A stretch of DNA of 64,000 bases from contig CAVUDD010000005.1 in NCBI GenBank assembly GCA_963740205.1, forward strand, positions 124,001 through 188,000, read 5' to 3'. Shown here piece after piece: positions 57,042-64,000 of the stretch. Position 1 is the first letter of the stretch. Each line of letters starts with the position of its first letter. This DNA comes from UBA2137 sp963740205. Its GTDB lineage: Bacteria > Pseudomonadota > Alphaproteobacteria > Micavibrionales > Micavibrionaceae. The position numbers and the translations under genes are program-made. Below the pieces are notes generated by a model. The model did no database searches. It was given only the letters and a program-made list of their open reading frames with translations, and had not been told where the DNA came from.

Positions 57042-57797
57042 TTAAAGATAGGTTGCAATCCATTGCTCAATCCCCACGCCATTTGGAGATTCAAGTTTTG
57101 GAACACGAACAATTAAAAGACGAATAAGAAGGTTATCAGAGCGTGTCTGCGAACCCGCACGATAAGTCACAGTCATAGGCATTTCGATTTCCCATTGATA
57201 GCGGCCATTTTGTGCGCCTTCACTCACCACGACAGGTGCGGAACGCGGGGTGGCAACAACGACTTGTTGATTACCTTCAACGGTCTCAATAATGCGCGAA
57301 CTTTCCAAAGCGCGCGTAAAGCTGGCCCACCCACTGCGAGTGAAAAAACGTGATGATTCTTGCAGCCGCTTACGAAAGTCGTGGAATCCAAATGTCATTG
57401 TTTCTGTAGTTGACTGCGCCACCCAAGACATCAAGGCGGGCGTACTTAGATTCGGCTCGCTCAGAGGCAACATAGGAACCAAGCGCCCATCTTCTGTAGT
57501 TGCAAAATACACGTACTCGGTCTGACGCGTATTAATAACGAAAAAGAACAACCCTATAAGAATTAGAATAATCGCAGCTTGTGCAACAGCAACAGCGCGC
57601 AAAGATCGATAGCCATCTTTGTAGAAATCATTACGAACGACCACGGATCCCAAACCCTTAATAGGCTTGCCCTTTGATGGTGCAACACCCTCTGGGGGCT
57701 TTGCCTTACCTGTTCTTCTTATAGGTGGGTCTTGCGGCGCAGGTGTAGGCTCTACATTCTGCATTTTCTGACCCTCGTCACCAAACGTATCTGACAT
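57042..57797 (-). CDS. dotI: Type IVB secretion protein DotI/IcmL
   Basis: DotI is a VirB8-like inner-membrane protein of the Dot/Icm core. The 251-residue protein has a Pro-rich cytoplasmic N-terminus, one membrane helix at about residues 68-88, and a periplasmic domain with 'FGFHDFRKRLQESSRFFT' and 'GRYQWEIEMPMTVTYRAGS', which match IcmL. It is the first gene of the minus-strand Dot/Icm run and is divergent from the quartet operon. Confidence 0.93.
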   Translation of the reverse strand: MSDTFGDEGQKMQNVEPTPAPQDPPIRRTGKAKPPEGVAPSKGKPIKGLGSVVVRNDFYKDGYRSLRAVAVAQAAIILILIGLFFFVINTRQTEYVYFATTEDGRLVPMLPLSEPNLSTPALMSWVAQSTTETMTFGFHDFRKRLQESSRFFTRSGWASFTRALESSRIIETVEGNQQVVVATPRSAPVVVSEGAQNGRYQWEIEMPMTVTYRAGSQTRSDNLLIRLLIVRVPKLESPNGVGIEQWIATYL

Positions 57798-58006
57798 GAA
57801 TTTAATACAACTTTTAGAATTAGAATTTTTAGTGAAAATAACTTTATTATAAATAGCTTACGTTTGTAAGCCGTGAAAGGCAAGTTTCGCCCATTTTTGT
57901 TTTATTCTCAATGCTTTTATGCTGTCTCAACCAGCAAATTAGTAAATTCTCTTTTTGAGTACAGGTTTCAAAAGTCCTTGATTTTATAGACAACTCTCAA
58001 AAGATT

Positions 58007-58037
58007 TTGACCAAGCCCCCCCGCCTCGTGCTAGAAT
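58007..58037 (+). promoter_or_regulatory. Possible sigma-70 promoter of the quartet operon
   Basis: TTGACC at 58007-58012 and TAGAAT at 58032-58037 are separated by 19 bases, somewhat longer than ideal. They lie about 60 bases before the GTG of the first gene, in the 297-base divergent gap with dotI. No other structure was seen in that gap. Confidence 0.35.
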
Positions 58038-58094
58038 ATGAGGTGATTAGGCGTGAAAACGTAAACAAGAATATTCTATGAGAGGTTTTTTTGG

Positions 58095-59477
58095 GTGAGA
58101 AGCAGGGGAGCGTCCATTCTGAACACTTTGGCTTTAGTGCTTTTCGCGCTTGGTATTCTTGTGGGGAATATTAATACTTCTCTGGCACAAACGCCAGTAG
58201 TTGGGCCGCCCGATACACCACTTCCCGGAGGACAACCACCTCCTTCCATTCCAGGAGGAAGTATTCCCCTTGTCCCACCGTCCCTACCATCTCTACCAAA
58301 TCTTCCTTCCGTTCCAGGATTGGGAGCAAGCGACGCAGGGGAGAAAGTTAACATTACCGCCAATATAAATTGCTCACTTCCCGGTTGCCGAGAAATAGCA
58401 AATGAGGGAACCATCAGAGAAGTTAATAAGAATTTTCAAGATGAACGCCTCAAATTAGAGGAATATTTAGCAAGCGACGCCTACAAGGGTGAAATACATG
58501 GGGCATTGCAAAAACTCACAGAACAATGGACAACTGGGGAAATATCACTTGTTCAAATGGTATCCAACCTTATCGATGCGGGTTTAATGGCGGATACCAT
58601 AAATAGGGCTAGGCAACTTAACTTGCGAGAGGCATTAGAGCTTGAACCTGACGAGGGTTATTGCGCAGCCGTTACAACCCAATCTCCCTTAGTGGCCGTA
58701 ACCTCCTCTACAAGAGACTTGGGCGAAACTATTTCAAATCAATCACAAATATCCGATTCATCGGGGAATATTGGTGAAGGGGGAAGTATTGATTACAACA
58801 AAAGACAGGAAGAAAATTATCTTAGCCTGTTTTGTAATCCAAATGATTTCAATGGAGCATTAGGGGAAATGTGTAGAGGAAAAAATCCAGGAGCAGACAC
58901 AGATTGGAATAAAGCATTACAAACTATTGTAAATCCGTTATCCGGGGATGGGAATACAGTTTTAACTTCATACATAAATAATTTGAGTGGCTATACGCCA
59001 ACCCAGGTGCCCGAAGATTTACGCGCAAATACAGATGAGTACAGAAAGCTAGTTGCAGAGCAAATGCCTACTATAACCTCTCTTGAATCGACAGTACGAA
59101 ATTCTTTTTCAAATGTGTTGGCAGCTTACGCCCCCGGACAAACACAGATCGACGAATTTGTGCAAGCAAATTTCAATAGGGCGGGAGTAGACAGCCAAAA
59201 CGGCACGCCAGGATTCATGAGAATGCTTGAAGCGAATGTGAGACAATCCATTTCTCCTGATACGCTTGCCGGGGAAACAATGGTTCCTGAACGTGCGCTC
59301 CACTCCAGAAAAACCTCAAATGATGCGTTAAACTTATCAATCAAAATGCAACGTTATGAAAGCCTCAAAAGAGAAGTGCGTAGTATGAGCGCTGCTGTAG
59401 GTGGGATGATTAAAGAAAACTCTACTGATGCAAGGCAGAACCTTATAAATGCCGCTACGGGCGAGGATATTTTATGA
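58095..59477 (+). CDS. Secreted quartet protein 1, Pro-rich, unknown family
   Basis: A 460-residue exported protein. The signal peptide ends near residue 31 ('NTSLA|QTP'), followed by a Pro-rich linker to about residue 75, a Cys pair ('NCSLPGC'), a helical region with 'GALQKLTEQWTTG', 'DAGLMADTINRAR', 'PDEGYC', then 'CNPNDFNGALGEMC', and a helical C-terminus with 'SNDALNLSIKMQRYESLKRE'. Three paralogues follow in the same operon. I know no named family for it. The GTG start is chosen because GAGAGG lies nine bases upstream; if one T were missing from the T7 run at 58086-58092, an ATG at 58078 would be in frame. A role on the cell surface or at the secretion channel is inference from position. 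Confidence 0.75.
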   Translation: MRSRGASILNTLALVLFALGILVGNINTSLAQTPVVGPPDTPLPGGQPPPSIPGGSIPLVPPSLPSLPNLPSVPGLGASDAGEKVNITANINCSLPGCREIANEGTIREVNKNFQDERLKLEEYLASDAYKGEIHGALQKLTEQWTTGEISLVQMVSNLIDAGLMADTINRARQLNLREALELEPDEGYCAAVTTQSPLVAVTSSTRDLGETISNQSQISDSSGNIGEGGSIDYNKRQEENYLSLFCNPNDFNGALGEMCRGKNPGADTDWNKALQTIVNPLSGDGNTVLTSYINNLSGYTPTQVPEDLRANTDEYRKLVAEQMPTITSLESTVRNSFSNVLAAYAPGQTQIDEFVQANFNRAGVDSQNGTPGFMRMLEANVRQSISPDTLAGETMVPERALHSRKTSNDALNLSIKMQRYESLKREVRSMSAAVGGMIKENSTDARQNLINAATGEDIL

Positions 59478-60703
59478 TTAAGCTTAATATAGACATAAAA
59501 TTATTTTGCTTAGTTTCCCTTGGGATATTACTCCTTATGTTTCCAAATCCATCACAGGCACAAATTGGTTGTTCTGGCCCAGCATACTGCTTAATCCATA
59601 CACAAACACGTAATGAAATTACAAAATACAGCGATGAAAAATTTAAGGATTATGAAGAAAATTTTGTACTAGATGAGTTAGCAAAAGATTACTTTACGGG
59701 TGCCCTTCAATATTTAACTGAACAAATTACTGTTGGTGATTCAGAGGTTTCAAAAAGTGAAGCTGTAATTAGTGACGCCAGAAGTACTGCTCAAGGAGTT
59801 AATGCTGCAAGGTCGACAATAATGCGTCAGCAGGCAGCATTAGATCCTAGTGATTCAGTTTGCGAGAGAGCGACAATGACAACCAGCATTACCGCTTCCG
59901 TAAGAGATGTCCAAGACGCAACAAGGCGCAGCGCTGCTGAAGGTAGTAGTGAAGATCTCGGAACAATAGGAACCTTCGGTTCTGAAGGCCCTGGAGAGAG
60001 ATTAAGGCAACAAGTACAGAGATATGTAGAAATTTATGCTGACCCTAATGATTTCAATGGCGCTATCGTGGAGGCCTTCGCAGTTACACCTCAAGATTCA
60101 AGTAGAATTAACAAAGATATAAGCCCTTTCTTTTTGGATAGTTATACGCTTGCGTTTAATGGGAATGACCAAAGCTCAACAAAAGTAGGGCAAGATATCA
60201 AAGCATTGCGCTTGAATTTATTTGGTCATGACCTGCCTCGAATTCCATCTGCTGTTGCAGACAGGCCGGAGGCTCAAGACGAACGTATTGATTATAATCG
60301 CGTTACGCAAATTCTAGGGCTCGCCCGAGCAAGTTATGATTCGATTACAACTTTACGACAAGAAGGAAACGGTGAAGTTGCGCCCTATATGGCCGCTTTA
60401 CTAAAAAAACGCGGAGTAACAGAACAAGCCTCTATAGAACATATTCTAGGAGAAAATAATAAGCCTAGCCTTATGGCTCAGATGAAAGTTTTAACTCAAG
60501 AAATTGGGACAGGGGCCGATCAAGGGGGTGAAAATATGGCGCATTCTGCAGATCTAGCAAGAAGGCAAATCACTAACGATGCCCTATCTCTTATGGTTAA
60601 GTTTGAAATTTACAAATCGTTAAAAAGGCAAGCAGCACATTTTGTTGTGATGCATGAATTAAAAACAGATCCATTATCTGATGCAGTCAACGGATCTTTA
60701 TAA
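59474..60703 (+). CDS. Secreted quartet protein 2, unknown family
   Basis: A 409-residue exported protein with a signal peptide ending near residue 29 ('NPSQA|QIG'). Like its neighbours it has an N-terminal Cys pair ('IGCSGPAYC'), then 'GALQYLTEQITVGDSEVS', 'SDARSTAQGVNAAR', 'DPSDSVC' and 'YADPNDFNGAIVEAF', and ends with 'TNDALSLMVKFEIYKSLKRQ'. It is the closest relative of protein 1. It overlaps the first gene by four bases (ATGA), so translation is coupled. Confidence 0.78.
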   Translation: MIKLNIDIKLFCLVSLGILLLMFPNPSQAQIGCSGPAYCLIHTQTRNEITKYSDEKFKDYEENFVLDELAKDYFTGALQYLTEQITVGDSEVSKSEAVISDARSTAQGVNAARSTIMRQQAALDPSDSVCERATMTTSITASVRDVQDATRRSAAEGSSEDLGTIGTFGSEGPGERLRQQVQRYVEIYADPNDFNGAIVEAFAVTPQDSSRINKDISPFFLDSYTLAFNGNDQSSTKVGQDIKALRLNLFGHDLPRIPSAVADRPEAQDERIDYNRVTQILGLARASYDSITTLRQEGNGEVAPYMAALLKKRGVTEQASIEHILGENNKPSLMAQMKVLTQEIGTGADQGGENMAHSADLARRQITNDALSLMVKFEIYKSLKRQAAHFVVMHELKTDPLSDAVNGSL

Positions 60704-60713
60704 GGGGAATTCT

Positions 60714-61988
60714 ATGAAAGAAAATAAAAGAACAGACTCTATTTGGTCTTTGAAAAAAATATCGCAGTTTTTTGGTATTTTGGCTGTCTTTTTTTTCATA
60801 CTTGCCTTTGCAAACATATCTTTTGCCCAAGGTTTGCCTAGCAGTCAGCCAGCGCCTGCATTAAATTGCTCGATAACTGCAAATTGCCTTGAGGTGCGAC
60901 AATTACACAAAGAAACGCAAAGACAGATAAAACGATTTATTGATAATGATTTTGTAAGACACCAAAACTGGATGAAAACAACATTTTGGGAAAGATATTT
61001 ACTTCCCGCTTTAATGGAAATGACAAGCCAGATAAGCACGACACAATCAGCAACCATTGCGCAAAAATCAAGTATTGCAGATGGGCAAATAGCTGGCGAA
61101 ACAATAAACGCAGGGCGCGAAATCATTTTTGAGGCGGAAACACGTTATAATGTTGACGAAGAAACTGGCCTTTGTACGTCTATTTCAACAACTTCTGATT
61201 TGAACGCCTCTTCTGCAGATGCTGATGTTGCAGCAGAAAGTATTTCTGAGAGTATAGTTGCGTCTAGTATAAATAGAACAGGGACAGCGAACACTCCCAT
61301 CAGCTACACAAATCAACAAATTGCGCTCATTTGTGAAAGAGCAAATCCTAATAATTCAGCATTAACTGCTATGTGTGAAGATTATGAAAGAAATAACGAC
61401 TCCGTTTCTTTCAATGAGATATTAAATCAAGCCAGCATTAGAGTTAACCATGGTGGCGAAGCAACCCCCGAGCAAACCGCGCTTGTGAGCGGTGTGCGAG
61501 CAATGTTCAACGAGAGGGGGCCTTTGCCTAACGTCAGCTCAGAGACAATCAAAACAGTTATGCCCTCTGTTGTTGCCATTAGATCTCCCTTGGCACAAAG
61601 TAATCTTGCATCTAAATGCTACGTGGGAACCTTGAGTGACAATTTCGTAGATGCAGAAACAGATATGTCTCCTGAAATGATTGCTCATTTGGAAAGCCAA
61701 GGGCTTACAGAGGATCAAATAAAAGATTTTGGCGCGAGTCCTAATGCACAAATGCAAAATGCGAACCTACGTTTCTTAAGCCCTGATTTTTCTATTGGTC
61801 TTGTAAAAAATGAAGCCAATGTTATTCGAGAAAATCTTGTTGTCCAATCTCTGCAAAATACAGTTGAGTTTAATATTCTTGAACAGCAGCATTGTTCGGA
61901 ATTAATGAGCGCTCTCGCTCTATCAAAAACATTACAAAACTCAATTAGAGGTCTCTCTGGTCGAATTGCTACACTTGGAACACAATAG
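60714..61988 (+). CDS. Secreted quartet protein 3, unknown family
   Basis: A 424-residue exported protein. The signal peptide ends near residue 38 ('NISFA|QG'). Cys residues occur in 'LNCSITANC', 'EETGLCTS', 'ALICERANP', 'TAMCEDY', 'ASKCYVG' and 'QHCSEL'. The helical block 'PALMEMTSQISTTQSAT', 'IADGQIAGETINAGRE' lines up with those of the other three. A GGGGAATTCT ribosome site precedes the ATG at 60714. The middle is more divergent than in proteins 1 and 2. Confidence 0.75.
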   Translation: MKENKRTDSIWSLKKISQFFGILAVFFFILAFANISFAQGLPSSQPAPALNCSITANCLEVRQLHKETQRQIKRFIDNDFVRHQNWMKTTFWERYLLPALMEMTSQISTTQSATIAQKSSIADGQIAGETINAGREIIFEAETRYNVDEETGLCTSISTTSDLNASSADADVAAESISESIVASSINRTGTANTPISYTNQQIALICERANPNNSALTAMCEDYERNNDSVSFNEILNQASIRVNHGGEATPEQTALVSGVRAMFNERGPLPNVSSETIKTVMPSVVAIRSPLAQSNLASKCYVGTLSDNFVDAETDMSPEMIAHLESQGLTEDQIKDFGASPNAQMQNANLRFLSPDFSIGLVKNEANVIRENLVVQSLQNTVEFNILEQQHCSELMSALALSKTLQNSIRGLSGRIATLGTQ

Positions 61989-61994
61989 AATATT

Positions 61995-63116
61995 ATGCAA
62001 AAAGTTAAGTTAGATATAAAATTTAAAATAAAAAAGTGCATTGTGGGCTTAATTATACTCATGCTTTTTAATTTTGTGCCTACGTACGCAAATGCCCAAA
62101 ATATAACCGCATTATTCGGCAACTGGCTTGGGCCTCTTATGAAATCTACAGAGCAATTGACTGTATCTAAAGAAGAGGCAACCAAACAAGATTCTACTAC
62201 CGCTGATGGAGAACTCGCGAAAGATACGATTATTACTGGGCAGGAAGCTTTACAAAGAGCTCAAGAAGAGTTGCAAACAGACGAAGTTGCTTGTGAGATT
62301 ACAAGTTTGGGGTCTGTGGATGCTGCAGCACAAGCGCAAAACACTAAAGATAATGCACAAAATGTATCTAGGGAAGTTTCGGACAATGTAAGCGGTCTCA
62401 ACGGTTCGCTTGGAGGCCTTTTACCTGGTGAATATGCAAGAATAGTAGCAGATAGACTTGGCCAAAGGTGTACGCCCGATGAAAACAACGGAAATTTTAG
62501 AGAGGTTTGTGAAGCAGGTGAGGCTATGGATACAAAATGTCACATTAGCCCTGATACCTTCACTGGACAAAACATCGACCCCGAATGCTTTAGTGAGTAT
62601 GCGAATATTCTTGTAAGACGGATACCTCAAATTCCTCCTGCACTTGCAAACCAACAAGAAATAGAGCGCACAATAAGCACAACAATGGATTCCCTTGATA
62701 AACATAAGGCCACTATCGCAAAAGGTATAGGTGAACTTGCCTCAAAGGGGATGCCTGGACCTGAAGGTAGTAATGAGCAAGTCCGTGCCCTTTTAGAAGA
62801 AATTGGTGCAACAGATGAAATGATTGCTGAATACATTCCTGAAGGCAGGATGATGAGCGAAGATGCACGGCAAGATGTATTGATAAATTTCTACCTCGCC
62901 AATCCTGACTTTTTTACTAAATTACAAATTCCAGAAGCTAACCTTCAACGCATACGTGTTATGCTTGCAGGGCTACATCTTGATATCGACAGAAAGATAT
63001 TAGAAATGCAAAAGCTTCGCACACGTCATATGTCCGCAATCGTAGGAATTGACGTCAATGAAAGAAGGCGTGGATTTGAATCCGAGCTTGTGAATGCGAG
63101 CTCTAATCAACAATAA
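61995..63116 (+). CDS. Secreted quartet protein 4, unknown family
   Basis: A 373-residue exported protein with a signal peptide ending near residue 34 ('TYANA|QN'). It has the shared helical block ('GPLMKSTEQLTVSKEEA', 'TADGELAKDTIITGQEAL', 'LQTDEVACE') and the 'CTPDENNGNFREVC' region, but lacks the N-terminal Cys pair and is shorter. The C-terminus is helical and charged. It starts six bases after protein 3 and ends nine bases before the convergent icmT. Confidence 0.75.
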   Translation: MQKVKLDIKFKIKKCIVGLIILMLFNFVPTYANAQNITALFGNWLGPLMKSTEQLTVSKEEATKQDSTTADGELAKDTIITGQEALQRAQEELQTDEVACEITSLGSVDAAAQAQNTKDNAQNVSREVSDNVSGLNGSLGGLLPGEYARIVADRLGQRCTPDENNGNFREVCEAGEAMDTKCHISPDTFTGQNIDPECFSEYANILVRRIPQIPPALANQQEIERTISTTMDSLDKHKATIAKGIGELASKGMPGPEGSNEQVRALLEEIGATDEMIAEYIPEGRMMSEDARQDVLINFYLANPDFFTKLQIPEANLQRIRVMLAGLHLDIDRKILEMQKLRTRHMSAIVGIDVNERRRGFESELVNASSNQQ

Positions 63117-63125
63117 TAAAAAAAA

Positions 63126-63428
63126 TTACCCATAATCTTTGAGGCGTCTAAGGCGAAAAGTCATTAAGGCTGGACGTTTTTGGCCACTGATATAGGAACG
63201 CAACCTACGTATTGCCGCATCAAATGTAAGCCCATATTTTTCTAGAAAATAGAAAAGAATCGTCGAAACAATGGCCAGCACAAGCGTGATTAGGCGCGCA
63301 TAAACCAATAGCAATAAAAATGGGAATGCGGCACGTGCATCAAATCCGAAGAACCGCACAGGGCGCATAGAGTTACGCCAGTGCCAATTTGTTTGTTCCT
63401 GTAAAGATTCGATTTGCTTATTTGCCAT
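63126..63428 (-). CDS. icmT: Type IVB secretion protein IcmT/DotS
   Basis: IcmT is a small inner-membrane protein of the Dot/Icm system. The 100-residue protein has the signature 'WHWRNSMRPVRFFGFDARAA' near the N-terminus, then two hydrophobic segments ('FPFLLLLVYARLITLVLAIV', 'STILFYFLE') and a basic C-terminus. It follows dotB by two bases, so the two are one transcript. Confidence 0.9.
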   Translation of the reverse strand: MANKQIESLQEQTNWHWRNSMRPVRFFGFDARAAFPFLLLLVYARLITLVLAIVSTILFYFLEKYGLTFDAAIRRLRSYISGQKRPALMTFRLRRLKDYG

Positions 63429-63430
63429 GA

Positions 63431-64000
63431 CTAACTTCCGCCACCTGTTAAAAGAAGATAGTGACGCTTATGAATTTGCCCTGACTCAAATGCAATAGAG
63501 GCTGATTTCTTCATGGTTTGGCCATAGGTATCAATCATCCTTTCAATCTCATTCGTCCAGTCTTCAAAATCCATATCCAGTAATTTTTCACGCACTTCGT
63601 CTGGAAATACCATCCATTCACGAATACCCATACGTCCACCCTCAAGTTTTGGTACAAGAGCCTGTGTGACAATCATGCGCAATGTTTCCATTAAAGCGTA
63701 GGCGCGTTCTCCACGCTCCTCTTTTTCAAAGCTCGAGATCATACGACGTACAGTCGATGCAACTCCAGTTGTATGTGTTGTCGTGTAAACGGCATGCCCT
63801 GTTTGAGCCGCCTCGATAGAAGCAGAAATTGTTTCCCTATCTCGCGATTCACCAACCATAATAATATTGGGTTTACGGCGTAGGGCATTTCTCACACCTG
63901 CCGCAAAATCCGGTAAGTGTCGCGGAATTTCAGTTTGTGCAACAAGCGAGCGTGGGCTCTTAATTGTGTCATAGGTAAATTCGATAGGAGCCTCGTAGGT
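63431..64000 (-). CDS. dotB: Type IVB secretion ATPase DotB (partial, cut by right edge)
   Basis: DotB is the PilT/VirB11-like hexameric ATPase of the Dot/Icm system. The visible 189 C-terminal residues contain the Walker B region 'NIIMVGESRDRETI' and the His-box 'TGHAVYTTTHTTG', and the N-terminal side is open to the edge with 'APIEFTYD'. The Walker A motif lies outside the window. dotC and dotD are usually next to it in other systems and may lie just beyond the edge. Confidence 0.93.
   Translation of the reverse strand, partial: TYEAPIEFTYDTIKSPRSLVAQTEIPRHLPDFAAGVRNALRRKPNIIMVGESRDRETISASIEAAQTGHAVYTTTHTTGVASTVRRMISSFEKEERGERAYALMETLRMIVTQALVPKLEGGRMGIREWMVFPDEVREKLLDMDFEDWTNEIERMIDTYGQTMKKSASIAFESGQIHKRHYLLLTGGGS

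Noticed and set aside
1..64000. CRISPR arrays, tRNA or rRNA genes and insertion sequences
   Set aside because: I saw no regularly spaced repeats, no clear tRNA or rRNA sequence and no transposase in any frame.

Overview
The window comes from an alphaproteobacterium of moderate to low GC (about 40%, estimated by eye). The evidence is the scpA-scpB-tatA-tatB-tatC gene order, an alphaproteobacterial-type SspB with a C-terminal ClpX-binding tail, a protein with the 'FYDLN' zinc-ribbon and acidic tail (TIGR02300 type), and a short NrdA. A lineage such as Micavibrionales or a Rhodospirillales relative is possible, but the sequence alone does not fix it.

Positions 1-44500 are mostly chromosomal housekeeping genes. 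In order: a broken cysteine-peptidase-like gene and an unknown 465-residue protein (1-2276); DUF2336-like, zapE, tatCBA, scpBA and a DMT transporter on the minus strand (2369-8422); sspB, a DUF3108-like protein, glmU, an acetyltransferase and glmS on the plus strand (8593-13715); beta-oxidation genes fadA and fadN-like (14533-18103); an M32 carboxypeptidase and unknown proteins; a rhodanese and a CaCA exchanger; an acyl-CoA dehydrogenase; panC; a three-gene ABC-2 exporter; SCP2 and thioesterase proteins; a FadL-type porin; pyk; osmC; nrdA with candidate NrdR boxes and a possible structured RNA upstream; serA-serC divergent from serB; a lone ClpA/B-type AAA+ ATPase; an RsuA-type pseudouridine synthase; an RsmC-like methyltransferase; PII; and a UbiH-type hydroxylase.

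Positions 44500-64000 hold a type IVB (Dot/Icm) secretion locus. A long minus-strand run reads dotI, dotH, dotG, dotF, dotE, dotP, dotN, dotO and then four or five unfamiliar small genes, ending in a 515-residue protein with 24-bp tandem repeats. A second minus-strand pair, dotB-icmT, enters from the right edge. Between the two runs, on the opposite strand, lies a tight operon of four exported proteins that share an architecture with each other but that I cannot match to any named Dot/Icm component. This quartet and the small accessory genes are the best candidates for something undescribed. The coupling-complex genes (dotL, dotM), the outer-membrane lipoprotein genes (dotC, dotD) and dotA are not in the window.

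Eight genes are split by single-base indels; in every one, restoring one base (three in the left-edge gene) gives a continuous, family-like protein. Nine of the ten breaks are one extra base and one is a missing base. This pattern fits uncorrected sequencing or assembly errors better than gene decay, so these genes are annotated as whole genes with a marked break, except the left-edge gene, which is broken three times.
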